NCBI RefSeq assembly: GCF_000010525.1
Contig: NC_009937.1
Span: forward strand, 1,183,501-1,247,500
DNA from: Azorhizobium caulinodans ORS 571
GTDB taxonomy: Bacteria; Pseudomonadota; Alphaproteobacteria; Rhizobiales; Xanthobacteraceae
Reading direction: 5' to 3'
DNA length: 64,000 nucleotides
Under the pieces are notes generated by a model. The model made no database searches. It was not told where the DNA came from and was given only the letters and a program-made list of their open reading frames with translations. Positions 18,222-27,501 of this stretch are shown here, in pieces (position 1 is the stretch's first letter; each line of letters starts with the position of its first letter). The translations under genes were made by a program, and so were the position numbers.

Positions 18222-18713
18222 ATGACTTATAAATATTCCGCGCCCACGCTGCCGCCCGCGACCCAGTTCGGGCGCCTGGTCATTCAGGTGCACCGGCTAT
18301 GGCGGCGGGAACTGGACCATGCCCTGGTCGGCCACGGACTGAGCCTTGCGACCGCTCTGCCGCTGCTCATGCTGCGCGAGCGCGGGGAACTGCGGCAGAA
18401 CGCGCTGGCGGAGGCGCTCGGCATCGAGTGCCCCTCGCTTGTGCGCCTGCTCGATGCGCTGGCCGCCGAAGGGCTGGTGGAGCGGCGGGAAGACCCGGCA
18501 GACCGCCGGGCCAAGGTGCTGCACCTCACCCCGCTCGGGCAGCGCCGCGCGCAGGCGGCGGAGGATGCGCTTGTGGTCATGCGCGCGCGCCTGCTGGCGG
18601 ACGTGTCCGAGGAGGATCTCGCCCGCACGCTCCATGTGCTGCGCACCGTCGAGGGGCGCCTCGATCGTGAGGCGGAGACCCGTCGGCCCGGAGCGGAGGG
18701 AGATGCCGCATGA
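18222..18713 (+). CDS. MarR family transcriptional regulator
   Basis: A 163-residue winged-helix regulator. The recognition region reads LRQNALAEALGIECPSLVRLLDALAAEGLVERREDPADRRAKVLHLT (about 58-104, split by family positions), with the wing DRR motif. It begins MTYKYSAPTLPP and heads an operon of efflux genes that overlaps at every junction: its TGA overlaps the ATG of the FUSC gene. MarR proteins in such operons usually sense aromatic acids or phenols and repress the pump. The palindrome just upstream is the likely operator. Confidence 0.9.
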   Translation: MTYKYSAPTLPPATQFGRLVIQVHRLWRRELDHALVGHGLSLATALPLLMLRERGELRQNALAEALGIECPSLVRLLDALAAEGLVERREDPADRRAKVLHLTPLGQRRAQAAEDALVVMRARLLADVSEEDLARTLHVLRTVEGRLDREAETRRPGAEGDAA

Positions 18714-20785
18714 TCGCGCTGCTGGCCAGCCTGCGCCCACGGGCGACGGACTGGATCTTCTCGCTGAAGACCTTCGCCGCCGCCATGACGGCGCTCTTCA
18801 TCGCGCTGTCCTGCGGGCTGGAGAAGCCCTTCTGGGCCATGGCGACGGTCTATATCGTCTCCTCGCCCATGTCCGGTGCGCTGTCGTCCAAGGCGGTCTA
18901 CCGGGTGCTGGGCACCATCATCGGTGCCACCGCGACGGTGGTGCTGGTGCCCAATCTCGTGAACGCCCCGGAACTGCTCAGCCTCGTCCTCGCGCTGTGG
19001 GTCGGCGGGTGCCTCGCCGTCTCGCTGCTCGACCGTACCCCGCGGTCCTACGTCACCATGCTCGGGGGCTACACGGTGGCGCTCATCGGCTTTCCGGCGG
19101 TGAGCGATCCCGGCGCGGTGTTCGACACGGCGGTGGCGCGGGTGGAGGAGATCGTGCTCGGCATCACCTGCGCCGGGCTGTTCGGCCATCTGCTGCTGCC
19201 GCGCCACGTGGGCCCGATGGTCGCCGGCCGTATTGATGCCTGGCTCAAGGACGCGGGGGAGCTCACCCTCGACGCCTTCGCGGGCGTGACGGGCGCGGAG
19301 GCCCGCGCCAAGCGCGCCCGGCTGGCCGCCGACGCGACGGAACTGCACGGCCTGTCGGTGCACCTTGCCTATGACCATTCCCAGTTTCGCGGCACCACCG
19401 GCCTGATGCAGGCGCTGCGCGGCCGCATGCTGCTGCTGCTGCCCCTGCTGGGTGGCATTGCCGCGCGCGTGTCCTCCCTGAAGCAGGACGGCGCCCTGAC
19501 CGACGACCTCGCGCAGGTGCTGGAGCGCCTTTCGGCCTGGACGCGGGCGGGCGAGGCGGTGGACGCGCAGGAGGCGGCATGGCTGCGTGCGCGTCTCGCG
19601 GACCTCAAGCCGGACACCGGCCCCGATGCCGCCTGGGCCGCGCTCCAGCAGGCCTATCTCATCGACCGCCTGAACCTCTTCATGGACGTGCGCGAGCAGT
19701 GCCGCGACCTCTGGCGCGCCGTGAAGAGCGGCGGGGCCGCGCTGCCACCTAGCCTCGACGGCAACCGCCGCCTGCCGCCCGCGGGCACGGTGCATCGCGA
19801 TCCGCGCCTCGCGGTCTGGTCGGGGGCCTCGGCGATGCTCTCTATCCTGCTCTTCTGCGCCTTCTGGATCTCCAGCGGCTGGGCCGACGGCGCGACCGGC
19901 GCGCAGATGGTGGCGGTGGCCGCCTGCCTCATGGCCGGGCTCGACGATCCGGCGGTGGGCATCCTCTCCTTCGTGCGCGGCCTGCTGGTGGCCATCGCCG
20001 CAGTCTGCCTCTATGCCTTCGTGATCCTGCCGGGCACGGACGGCTTCCCGCTGCTGACATTCATGCTGGCGCTCTATCTGGTGCCTGCCGGCACGCTGAT
20101 GAGCATGCCGGGCTGGGGCGGCACGGGCCTTGCTCTGTGCCTCAATTTCTCAGCGCTCATCGGCATTCAGGAGCGCTTCTCCGCCGATTTCGCCGCCACG
20201 CTCAATGGCGACATGGCCGCCGTCATCGGTATGCTGTTCGCCGCGGTGGTCGCGACGCTGGTGCGCTCCATGACGGTGCAGCAGGCCATCGGACGGCTGT
20301 TGCGGGCCAATGCCTCGGACCTCGCGGCCATCGCGCAGAGCCCGGCGCAGGTGCGCGCCGACCCGCTGGCGGTGCGGATGCTGGACCGGCTGGGGCTGAT
20401 CGTGCCCCGACTCGCCAAGGCCGGCCCCGACGCGCCCGAGGCGGGGCATGCCCTGCGCGAAGTCATCGCCGCCATCAATGTCGCGGACCTGAAGCGGGCC
20501 CGCCACGCGCTGCCGGCGGGGCCGCGCCGGGCGGTGGAGGAACTCCTCGGCCGCATCGCCGGTGCCGCCCGCGCGGCGGGCGAGGGCACGCTCTTCGATC
20601 AGGCCATGACCCCCGTCGCGCCGCCGCTCGATGATGCGCTCGGCGCGGTTCTGGCCCTGCCGTCCGGCGGACGGCGGGACGAGGCGCTCACCGCGCTGGT
20701 GGCGCTGCGCTGCGCCCTTGTGCCGGGCGCCGCCGCCTTCCGTCCGTCCGCCGTCCATGAACCCGTCTGGAAGGAGGCCGTGTGA
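18710..20785 (+). CDS. FUSC family efflux protein (AaeB-like)
   Basis: A 691-residue inner-membrane protein of the fusaric acid resistance/AaeB type. Hydrophobic blocks near residues 18-165 and 370-520 each hold several membrane spans, separated and followed by long cytoplasmic helical stretches, the standard FUSC layout. KPFWAMATVYIVSSPMSGA at the start is typical. Together with the DUF1656 and HlyD genes it should form a p-hydroxybenzoate/aromatic acid efflux pump like AaeXAB. ATG overlaps the marR stop as ATGA. Confidence 0.9.
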   Translation: MIALLASLRPRATDWIFSLKTFAAAMTALFIALSCGLEKPFWAMATVYIVSSPMSGALSSKAVYRVLGTIIGATATVVLVPNLVNAPELLSLVLALWVGGCLAVSLLDRTPRSYVTMLGGYTVALIGFPAVSDPGAVFDTAVARVEEIVLGITCAGLFGHLLLPRHVGPMVAGRIDAWLKDAGELTLDAFAGVTGAEARAKRARLAADATELHGLSVHLAYDHSQFRGTTGLMQALRGRMLLLLPLLGGIAARVSSLKQDGALTDDLAQVLERLSAWTRAGEAVDAQEAAWLRARLADLKPDTGPDAAWAALQQAYLIDRLNLFMDVREQCRDLWRAVKSGGAALPPSLDGNRRLPPAGTVHRDPRLAVWSGASAMLSILLFCAFWISSGWADGATGAQMVAVAACLMAGLDDPAVGILSFVRGLLVAIAAVCLYAFVILPGTDGFPLLTFMLALYLVPAGTLMSMPGWGGTGLALCLNFSALIGIQERFSADFAATLNGDMAAVIGMLFAAVVATLVRSMTVQQAIGRLLRANASDLAAIAQSPAQVRADPLAVRMLDRLGLIVPRLAKAGPDAPEAGHALREVIAAINVADLKRARHALPAGPRRAVEELLGRIAGAARAAGEGTLFDQAMTPVAPPLDDALGAVLALPSGGRRDEALTALVALRCALVPGAAAFRPSAVHEPVWKEAV

Positions 20786-20994
20786 TGGCCGATCTCGATC
20801 TGCATGGGGTGTTCATTCCCCGTCTGCTGGTTCTGGCGGTCGCCGCTTACGTGACGCTGGCGCTGCTGCGTCCGCTCCTCGACCGCGCCGACCTCTATCG
20901 CCTCGTGTGGCACCGCGCGCTGTTCGACGTGTGCCTCTACGTCCTCGTCCTGGGCGGTTTCGTCGCCCTCTCGCTGCAATGGTCGCAATCATGA
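20785..20994 (+). CDS. DUF1656 membrane protein (AaeX-like)
   Basis: A 69-residue protein with two hydrophobic helices and the family signature DLHGVFIPRLLVL near the N-terminus and YRLVWHRALFDVCLYVL in the middle. AaeX-type proteins accompany FUSC and HlyD subunits; their precise role in the pump is unknown. ATG shares its A with the preceding TGA (TGATG); a GTG one codon earlier is also possible. Confidence 0.88.
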   Translation: MADLDLHGVFIPRLLVLAVAAYVTLALLRPLLDRADLYRLVWHRALFDVCLYVLVLGGFVALSLQWSQS

Positions 20995-21917
20995 AACGGA
21001 TGCTCGCCACCGCCGGGCGCATCGGCGTCACCCTCACCGCCCTCGTTCTGGCGGTGCTCACCGGCCACTATCTGTGGTCCTATTACATGGAGGAGCCCTG
21101 GACCCGCGACGCGAAGATCCGCGCCGCCGTCGTGGAGGTGGCCCCCGATGTCTCCGGCCTCGTCTCCGAGGTGCTGGTGGACGACAATGCGGCGGTCCGC
21201 AAGGGCGACCCGATCCTGCGCATCGATCCGCAGCGCTTCCAGATCGCGCTGGAACAGGCGGACGCCGCGCTCGCCAGCCGGAAGGCGGCCCTCGTGCAGG
21301 CGCAGCGGGACTATGATCGTGCCCAGCAGCTGAGCGAGATGGCGGTCTCCCGCCAGGCCCGCGAGCAGGCGGAGACGACGCTGGCGCAGGACAAGGCCGC
21401 GCTGGCGCAGGCCCAGAGCGACCGCGATCTTGCCGCCCTCAATCTGGAGCGCTCCACCCTGCGGGCGCCCGTGGATGGCATCATCACCAATTTCGAACTG
21501 CGGCCGGGCAAATACGTCTCGGCCGGATCGGGCGTCGCCGCGCTGGTCGACACCGGCTCCTATTATGTGGCGGGCTATTTCGAAGAAACGAAGCTGCCCC
21601 GCATCGCGCCCGGCGACCGCGTGAAGATCTCGCTCATGGGATCGGATGCGGTCCTCTCCGGACGCGTGCGCAGCATCGATGCGGCGATCGAGGACCGTGA
21701 GCGCTCCGACGGCTCGAGCCTCATCGCCAATGTGACGCCCACCTTCAGCTGGGTGCGTCTCGCCCAGCGCGTGCCGGTGCGCATCGCGCTCGATCCGGTG
21801 CCCGAGGGCACGCGCCTCGTGGCCGGCCGCACGGCGACGGTGGAGGTGTTGCCCGGCACCGCGTCCGGGACGGCGCAGGCGGACGCGCGGGGCGAGGCGC
21901 CGACGCTGACGCGCTGA
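20991..21917 (+). CDS. HlyD family periplasmic adaptor (AaeA-like)
   Basis: A 308-residue membrane fusion protein. An N-terminal anchor helix (about 8-30) is followed by a biotinyl-lipoyl-like half VVEVAPDVSGLVSEVLVDDNAAVRKGDPIL, a coiled-coil hairpin (about 85-150), and the returning barrel RAPVDGIITNFELRPGKYV. It would link the FUSC pump to an outer-membrane channel, which is not encoded here. The ATG overlaps the DUF1656 stop (ATGA). Last gene of the four-gene operon. Confidence 0.92.
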   Translation: MKRMLATAGRIGVTLTALVLAVLTGHYLWSYYMEEPWTRDAKIRAAVVEVAPDVSGLVSEVLVDDNAAVRKGDPILRIDPQRFQIALEQADAALASRKAALVQAQRDYDRAQQLSEMAVSRQAREQAETTLAQDKAALAQAQSDRDLAALNLERSTLRAPVDGIITNFELRPGKYVSAGSGVAALVDTGSYYVAGYFEETKLPRIAPGDRVKISLMGSDAVLSGRVRSIDAAIEDRERSDGSSLIANVTPTFSWVRLAQRVPVRIALDPVPEGTRLVAGRTATVEVLPGTASGTAQADARGEAPTLTR

Positions 21918-22250
21918 ACGTCGATCCCGTCCGGCCGGAGCGTTGGCCTGCTCCGGCCTTCAGTCTTCCCCTACGTCTCGTCGCCATGCCGGAGGTTTCG
22001 GCCGTTGGGGAAGTCGCCTCGTCTTGCCAGGCCCAAGATGTTGCGGGGCGGCTATCGCATCTGAGCTGGCGAGGTGCAGCGCATTCGTCAGTCGTGCTGA
22101 TAGTATTGCGGTTCGATACCTCCATTTACATCAGGTTCGCGCAAGCCAGCGTTGTTCTTATGGAATAATGTGCGGGTCCTCAGGATTTGCGCGGCCGTCG
22201 TGCGGACGGTGCGCGCATCGGGCGATCCGTCTTCTTGCGTGGGGATGGAT
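21918..22250. other. Intergenic region before the chemoreceptor gene
   Basis: No gene is supported in these 333 bases. The half nearest the chemoreceptor (about 22085-22170) is AT-richer than its surroundings and is the likely promoter. I see no strong hairpin after the HlyD gene and no recognisable sigma-28 element. Confidence 0.4.
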
Positions 22251-24356
22251 ATGAGCTTCGCCAGCCGGTTGTCGATCAAGTGGTCGCTGGGCCTTTTCCT
22301 CGGTGTTCTGGGCGTCATCGTCTTCATCTATGCGGGCATTGATCTTGCCGGCGCGCTGAAGCGGCAGGCGGCCTCCGAGCGGGTGCTGACGCTGGCGCAG
22401 GCCAGCCGCACGGCGCTGAAGACCCTGCTCGGCACGCGCCTCGAACGCGGCTCGCTCAACATCGCGCTCTCCGGCGAAGGCCCGGCGGATGCCGCCATCA
22501 CCGGCAATATCGCCAATTATCGCAAGACGGTGGAGGCCGGATACGGGGCGCTCGTCGCTTCCATCGAGGCCGCCGGCATCGCCAAGCCCATCTCGACGCT
22601 TCCGGCGCTGAAGCAGGCGCATGACGCCATGGTGGCGCTCCAGTCGCGTCTCGATGCGGATGCCGGGCGGCCGAAGTCCGCCCGCGATCCGCAGTCGCAC
22701 GGGGCGTCGCAGACCACCTACCAGAATTTCCTCAATGCCCTGACAGCGACCACCGACGCGGTGGACGCCTCCATCTTGAATGCGGACAAGGGCGTGGACC
22801 GCTATCTGGCGGTCAAGCGCGCGGCCTGGGCGGCACGGGCACAGTATGGCGCGGCGCTTGTGCGACTGGAGACGGTGGTGGCGGCCAATCGCGGCTTCAC
22901 CCCGGTTGAGGCGGGTCTCGCCTTCGAGGAGCGGGGCAAGACGGCCAGTTTCTGGAGCGTGCTTCAGGATGCGGTGAATGCTGATGACATGGCCCCCGCG
23001 GTGCGTGAGGCTTTCAACAAGGCAAACACAGCTGCCTTCACCGGGCAGGTCTGGGAAGACACCAAGGCCGCCTACGACACGCTGGCCGCCGGCAAGCCGC
23101 TGCCCATCGCCGCGAAGGACCTTCAGGTGCAAAACACGTTGAAGGCCGGGCTGGTGGTGGAGGTGGCCAATGTCGCGCTCGACCAACTGGTACAGAGGGC
23201 GGAGGCCGTGGTCTCGGAATCCCGCGCCGACTTCTTCCTGTCGCTCGCTTGTCTCATCGGCTCGGCGCTCATCGTCGTCGCCGGCCTTGCCTTCACCCTC
23301 CTGCGCGTGACGCGGCCGATCCAGAAGCTCAACGACACCATGCGCAGCCTTGCCGATGGCGATACCGAAGCCGAGGTGGGGAGCCTCGATCGCGGCGACG
23401 AGATCGGCGAGATGGCCCGCGCCGTGCAGTTCTTCAAGGAGAACCTCCAGCGCAACAAGGAACTGGAGGAGGATGCGAAGCGCATCGCCCGCGAGGCGGA
23501 AGAGGCGCGCCGCGCCGGCATGCTGAAGCTTGCGGATGATCTCGAGCGCTCGGTGGGCGCCATCGTCGCCGCCGTCTCCTCGTCCGCGACACAGATGGAG
23601 GCGACGGCGCAGGCCATGTCCTATTCCGCGTCCACCACGCTGTCCCAGTCCACCTCGGTCTCTTCGGCGGCGACGCAGGCCTCCGCCAATGTGGCGGCGG
23701 TGGCGGGCGCGACGGAGGAGCTGGGCTCCTCGGTGAGCGAGATCGGCCGCCAGGTCGAGCATTCGGTCAACAAGGCGCAGTCGGCGGTGACGGAGGCGGA
23801 GAACGCCAGCGGCGTCATCATGGAGCTCAATCAGGCGGCGGCGCGCATCAGCACCATCGTCGATCTCATCTCGCAGATCGCCGGCCAGACGAATCTTCTT
23901 GCCCTCAATGCCACCATCGAGGCGGCACGCGCGGGCGATGCGGGCAAGGGCTTCGCCGTCGTCGCCTCCGAGGTGAAGGGCCTCGCGGAGCAGACGTCAA
24001 AGGCCACGACGGAGATCGCGCAGCAGGTGGCGAGCATCCAGGGCACCACCAATCAGGCGGTGGCGGCCATTGACCACGTGATGAACACCATCCGCGACAT
24101 CAACACGGCGGCCCGGCAGATCTCCACCACGGTGGAGCAGCAGTCGCAGGCCACCATGGAGATCGTGCAGAACATCAGCCAGGCGTCCGTGGGCGCGAAC
24201 GAGGTGAACTCCATCATCACCAGCGTGGCGCAGGCGGCGGGCGAGACGGGCGATGGCGCGCGGCAGGTGCTGGACGTGTCCTCGGAACTGGCCGGGCGCG
24301 CCGCTTCGCTCCAGAGCCAGATGAAGAGCTTCCTCGCCACCATCCGCGCGGCCTGA
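22251..24356 (+). CDS. Methyl-accepting chemotaxis protein
   Basis: A 701-residue transmembrane chemoreceptor. One TM helix lies at about 11-31, then a large periplasmic helical domain of some 290 residues, a second TM at about 325-347, a HAMP region ([18 protein letters not shown]) and a signalling domain. The hairpin tip [21 protein letters not shown] followed by [17 protein letters not shown] is the CheA/CheW-binding core. The ligand is unknown. No C-terminal NWETF-type pentapeptide is seen. The ATG at 22251 is favoured because GGGG lies six bases upstream; another ATG is two codons earlier. Confidence 0.93.
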   Translation: MSFASRLSIKWSLGLFLGVLGVIVFIYAGIDLAGALKRQAASERVLTLAQASRTALKTLLGTRLERGSLNIALSGEGPADAAITGNIANYRKTVEAGYGALVASIEAAGIAKPISTLPALKQAHDAMVALQSRLDADAGRPKSARDPQSHGASQTTYQNFLNALTATTDAVDASILNADKGVDRYLAVKRAAWAARAQYGAALVRLETVVAANRGFTPVEAGLAFEERGKTASFWSVLQDAVNADDMAPAVREAFNKANTAAFTGQVWEDTKAAYDTLAAGKPLPIAAKDLQVQNTLKAGLVVEVANVALDQLVQRAEAVVSESRADFFLSLACLIGSALIVVAGLAFTLLRVTRPIQKLNDTMRSLADGDTEAEVGSLDRGDEIGEMARAVQFFKENLQRNKELEEDAKRIAREAEEARRAGMLKLADDLERSVGAIVAAVSSSATQMEATAQAMSYSASTTLSQSTSVSSAATQASANVAAVAGATEELGSSVSEIGRQVEHSVNKAQSAVTEAENASGVIMELNQAAARISTIVDLISQIAGQTNLLALNATIEAARAGDAGKGFAVVASEVKGLAEQTSKATTEIAQQVASIQGTTNQAVAAIDHVMNTIRDINTAARQISTTVEQQSQATMEIVQNISQASVGANEVNSIITSVAQAAGETGDGARQVLDVSSELAGRAASLQSQMKSFLATIRAA

Positions 24357-24379
24357 GCGTCAGACCGTCGGAATAACGA

Positions 24380-24416
24380 AAAGGCCGGGCGGGCTGGCTG
24401 AACCCGCCCGGCCTTT
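24380..24416. terminator. Bidirectional intrinsic terminator
   Basis: A perfect 14-bp stem with left arm AAAGGCCGGGCGGG and a nine-base loop. A-rich and T-rich ends make it work on either strand. It lies between the convergent chemoreceptor and LysR genes. Confidence 0.8.
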
Positions 24417-24422
24417 CGTCGT

Positions 24423-25361
24423 TCAGGGCGTGAGCGTCGCCAGGGCAGGATCGCGGCCCATGCCGAGATCCTGGTTGAGCCGCGGCGCGATGCGCCGGGC
24501 CTCGGCCACGAGGGCGGCGGTGAGGGGCGTGGTCGGCTCGCGGTGGGGCACCACGAGGCCGATGGAGTGGGTGATCTCCGGCTCGACAATGGGGATGGAG
24601 CGCAGCTCGGAGGTGAGGCCGAGGGAATCCGCGAGCATCGCCGGCATGACGCTGGACCACTGGCCCGTGCGCACATGGGTGAAGAGCACGATCATGGAAT
24701 TGCTCTCCAGCGTCGGCTTCTGCACCGCGCCGGAGGCGGCGAGCAGTCCGTCCACGATGCGGCGGTTCTGCATGTCGGGCGTCAGCAGGCAGAGCGGCAA
24801 TTCGGCGATTTCCGCCCACGTCACCTGCTCGCGGTCGCCATATTTGGCGCCCGGCGAGGTCACGAGACGGTAGCGCTCGCGATAGAGCGGCACGGTATTC
24901 ACGCGGCCGAGCGGCTCGTTGTCGAGATAGGTGAGGCCGGCGTCGATCTCCAGATTCTCGAGATGGTTGAGGATCTCGATGGAGGTCGAGGAGATGACGG
25001 TGAAGCGCACGTCCGGATGACGGGCGCGGAAGGGTGTGGTCAGCGCCGCCACCATGGGCAGAGCGGTGGGGATGGCGGCGATGCGCAGCGGGCCGGACAG
25101 GCCGCGCTTGAGCGCGTCGATGTCCTGCCGCATGGCGCGGCTGTCGGCCACGATGCGGCGGGCCCATTCCAGCGTGCGCTCGCCCTCGGGCGTGAAGCCC
25201 ATGAAGCGCGAGCCCCGCTGCACCAGCAGTACGCCGAGCGTATCCTCCAGTTGCTTGATGCCGGCCGACAGTGTCGGCTGCGTCACGCCGCAGGCTTCCG
25301 CCGCCCGGCCGAAGTGCCGTTCGCGGGCCAGAGCAATGAGATATTCAAGTTTGTCGATCAT
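24423..25361 (-). CDS. LysR family transcriptional regulator
   Basis: A 312-residue LysR regulator. The N-terminal winged HTH reads ERHFGRAAEACGVTQPTLSAG (about 14-34) then IKQLEDTLGVLLVQRG; the effector domain begins near residue 90 with GPLRIAAIPTALP. Its target is not evident because the upstream neighbour is on the other strand 336 bases away and unrelated. The ATG at 25361 is chosen; the open frame upstream is a non-homologous extension. Confidence 0.9.
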   Translation of the reverse strand: MIDKLEYLIALARERHFGRAAEACGVTQPTLSAGIKQLEDTLGVLLVQRGSRFMGFTPEGERTLEWARRIVADSRAMRQDIDALKRGLSGPLRIAAIPTALPMVAALTTPFRARHPDVRFTVISSTSIEILNHLENLEIDAGLTYLDNEPLGRVNTVPLYRERYRLVTSPGAKYGDREQVTWAEIAELPLCLLTPDMQNRRIVDGLLAASGAVQKPTLESNSMIVLFTHVRTGQWSSVMPAMLADSLGLTSELRSIPIVEPEITHSIGLVVPHREPTTPLTAALVAEARRIAPRLNQDLGMGRDPALATLTP

Positions 25362-25697
25362 CCGGCCACTCGGAACACTGCCTCGGTCTATCCCTCGCAG
25401 GGAATTCCATCGGCCGCAAGCTCGGCCTTCCGTGGGCGCGGTGCGACGAGCCTTCGGTGCAGTGCGACATGAAAGACACAGAAGACGTATTCCATTCGCA
25501 CGGCCCGATCGATCGCGGGGCTTACTTCCGCCGAATTCGAAAGTATTCAATCGATCCTGTGGACAGAGCGTTCCGCATGGTGAGCTAGAGGCTGTTAACC
25601 GAAGTGGCGAATGCTTGCGGGTTTCTATGGGAACCAAACGCTAAGCCGCAGGGTTACGCCGTCGAGCGACACGCTCCAAGTTGTTGTGGAGAGCATG
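25362..25697. other. Divergent intergenic region
   Basis: These 336 bases separate the LysR gene from the small secreted protein gene. No gene is supported. Around 25485-25560 the strand contains AT-richer stretches with ATTCCATTCG and CGAATTCGAAAG, which could belong to a LysR-type site, but no perfect T-N11-A palindrome stands out. Confidence 0.35.
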
Positions 25698-26003
25698 ATG
25701 AAAAGTGCCCGGATTTGCGCCGCGGCCGTGTTCGGCCTGTTGGCGTTCGGCACCGTTTCCGCTGAAGCGGCCAGCCCCATTTCCCCCCTCGCAGCCCCCG
25801 CGCCCGTCACTTCGGCGCCGGTGGAGCAGGCGGCCTGGGTCTGCGGGCCGGCGCGCTGCAACTGGGTGCCCGGTCCGCCTCGTGGTCCCGTGCCGCCGTG
25901 GGCCCGTGGCTGGGGTCCGCCGCCCCGTCCGGGCTGCTACTGGACCCGCCAGCCGCGCCCCTATGGGCCGCCGCGCTGGGTTCAGGTCTGCCGCCGCTGG
26001 TGA
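25698..26003 (+). CDS. Small secreted Pro/Arg/Trp-rich protein, hypothetical
   Basis: A 101-residue protein with a clear signal peptide (ARICAAAVFGLLAFGTVSAEA) and a mature part rich in Pro, Gly, Arg and Trp, holding four cysteines in WVCGPARCNW, RPGCYW and VQVCRRW. Similar small secreted proteins are common in this bacterial group but uncharacterised. Start 25698 is favoured by GGAG six bases upstream; an ATG sits one codon earlier. Followed by a terminator hairpin. Confidence 0.7.
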   Translation: MKSARICAAAVFGLLAFGTVSAEAASPISPLAAPAPVTSAPVEQAAWVCGPARCNWVPGPPRGPVPPWARGWGPPPRPGCYWTRQPRPYGPPRWVQVCRRW

Positions 26004-26042
26004 CGGCGGTCCTCTCCGGACGAGACGCCTGACGACATGAAG

Positions 26043-26068
26043 ACGGCGGCACCCTCGGGTGCCGCCGT
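26043..26068. terminator. Intrinsic terminator between convergent genes
   Basis: ACGGCGGCACCC pairs perfectly with GGGTGCCGCCGT around a minimal CTCG-type loop. The following TTCTGCT gives only a weak U-tract on the plus strand. Lies between the small secreted gene and the coiled-coil gene. Confidence 0.6.
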
Positions 26069-26114
26069 TCTGCTGTGCGGTCTCCGGCGACGTTCGCCGG
26101 CCGTGTCCTGAAGA

Positions 26115-27389
26115 CTACTCTCCGGCGACCTGCCGGGCGCGGGGATAATCCGGCTCCGCGTTCGCCGCTTCCGTCTGTCGGGCGGAGCGGATGCGTCCGG
26201 CTAGGGTCAGCGTCCCGCCCGTCTCCTCGCGCTCCGCCTTGGCCAGCAGATCGGGGAGAGGGGAGCCGGGCGTTTCCGCCGCACGGGCCGCCACCTTGGC
26301 GGCGAGATCGAGAATGGCGTCCTTGAGCTGCGCCCGCGCCTCGGGCCCGTCACCGGCAGGTGCGTCGCTGCGGGCGGCCCGCGCGCGCTCCAACGCTTCG
26401 CGCATCATGGCGTGGTCGGCCTTCAGCATGTCGAGTTCACCGGTCAGGCGGGTGATGTCGGTTTCCGATCGCGCGAAATCGTCGGCGCGCTGGTGTTCCA
26501 TCAGGTGCTGGCCGCTGCGCAGGGCTGCGATCTCCGCCTGCGAGAGCGCGAGCGCCGCCTCCAGTTCCGCAATGCGGCCGGCGCGGGCGTCCAGTTCGCC
26601 GCCGCGGCCCGCGCTCTCGTCCCGCGTGGCGGCAAGGGCGGTGCGGGCTTCGGCAAGTTCCGCCTCGAGCGTCGCCTGCGCCGCGCCGGCCTCCGCCAGC
26701 CGGGTATCGAGCTCCTGTCCCCGCGCTTCGGCAGTCTCAAGCTTCGCCTGCGTCTCCTCCTGGCGCGCACGGGCCTCGGCCAGCGTGTTCTCCAGTTCGA
26801 GGATGCGGCCGTCGAGGGCGATAAGGCGGGTGTCCCGCTCGGCGAGGCTGAGCGTCATCTCGTCGGCGCGTGCGGTCTGGTCCGCCAGATCGCGGGTGGT
26901 CTGCGCCAGCGCCGTGCGGGTGTTGGCGAGGGCTGCATTGGCCTGTTCGAGCTGGATGCGGTGGTCCGCCAGCGCCTCGGCCTCGGCGGCAAAGCGCGCT
27001 GCGAGGTCGGAATGGGCGGTCGAGAGCGCCTCGTGCGCCGCCTTCTGGGCGGTCAACTGCTGTTCCAGGTTGAAGATGCGCTGGCGCTGGCGCTCGATGG
27101 TCGTGGCCTGCGCCACCAGCGTGTTCCGGGCCTGGTCGAGCTGGAGTTCGAGCCGGCGCTGCGAGACGGCGAAGGCCGCGCGCTGCTGGTCCTTGTCGGC
27201 CTGCACCTCGAAGATGGAGATGGGCACGGCGGCCTCGACGCGCCGCGTCGTCAGGCGGACGGCCCGGTGCCAGACAGCCGGCAGCACGAGGAGCGCGATC
27301 AATGTCGCACTCAGCACGCCCAACCCGAAGAACATGATCTGTTCGATCACGTGAAACCTGCGCTTTCCACCGCCCGCCGGTGTTGTCAT
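26115..27389 (-). CDS. Membrane-anchored coiled-coil protein, hypothetical
   Basis: A 424-residue protein with one N-terminal membrane helix (MFFGLGVLSATLIALLVLPA, about 19-38) and then some 300 residues of Ala/Glu/Arg/Gln-rich heptads without Pro, a very long coiled coil. The C-terminal 80 residues are less regular. The anchor-plus-rod layout suggests an envelope scaffold or a septation/segregation helper; no enzymatic motif is seen. Similar unnamed proteins are known in related alphaproteobacteria. It faces the opposite way to its small neighbour. Confidence 0.75.
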   Translation of the reverse strand: MTTPAGGGKRRFHVIEQIMFFGLGVLSATLIALLVLPAVWHRAVRLTTRRVEAAVPISIFEVQADKDQQRAAFAVSQRRLELQLDQARNTLVAQATTIERQRQRIFNLEQQLTAQKAAHEALSTAHSDLAARFAAEAEALADHRIQLEQANAALANTRTALAQTTRDLADQTARADEMTLSLAERDTRLIALDGRILELENTLAEARARQEETQAKLETAEARGQELDTRLAEAGAAQATLEAELAEARTALAATRDESAGRGGELDARAGRIAELEAALALSQAEIAALRSGQHLMEHQRADDFARSETDITRLTGELDMLKADHAMMREALERARAARSDAPAGDGPEARAQLKDAILDLAAKVAARAAETPGSPLPDLLAKAEREETGGTLTLAGRIRSARQTEAANAEPDYPRARQVAGE

Positions 27390-27501
27390 TCATGCCATGC
27401 AAAAGCACGGCAGGCTACCTGAGAGCACCGCCGTGCAGGCCGAATGGCTCACGCTTGGTTTACAACGCGGCGTTTCGATGGCGCCGCTCAACGCTGAAGC
27501 C

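Noticed and set aside
22100-22125. GGTTCGATACC stretch resembling a tRNA T-arm
   Set aside because: No acceptor, D or anticodon stems can be formed around it.
22158-23762. Long minus-strand frame opposite the chemoreceptor gene
   Set aside because: His/Arg-rich shadow of a gene with unmistakable MCP motifs.
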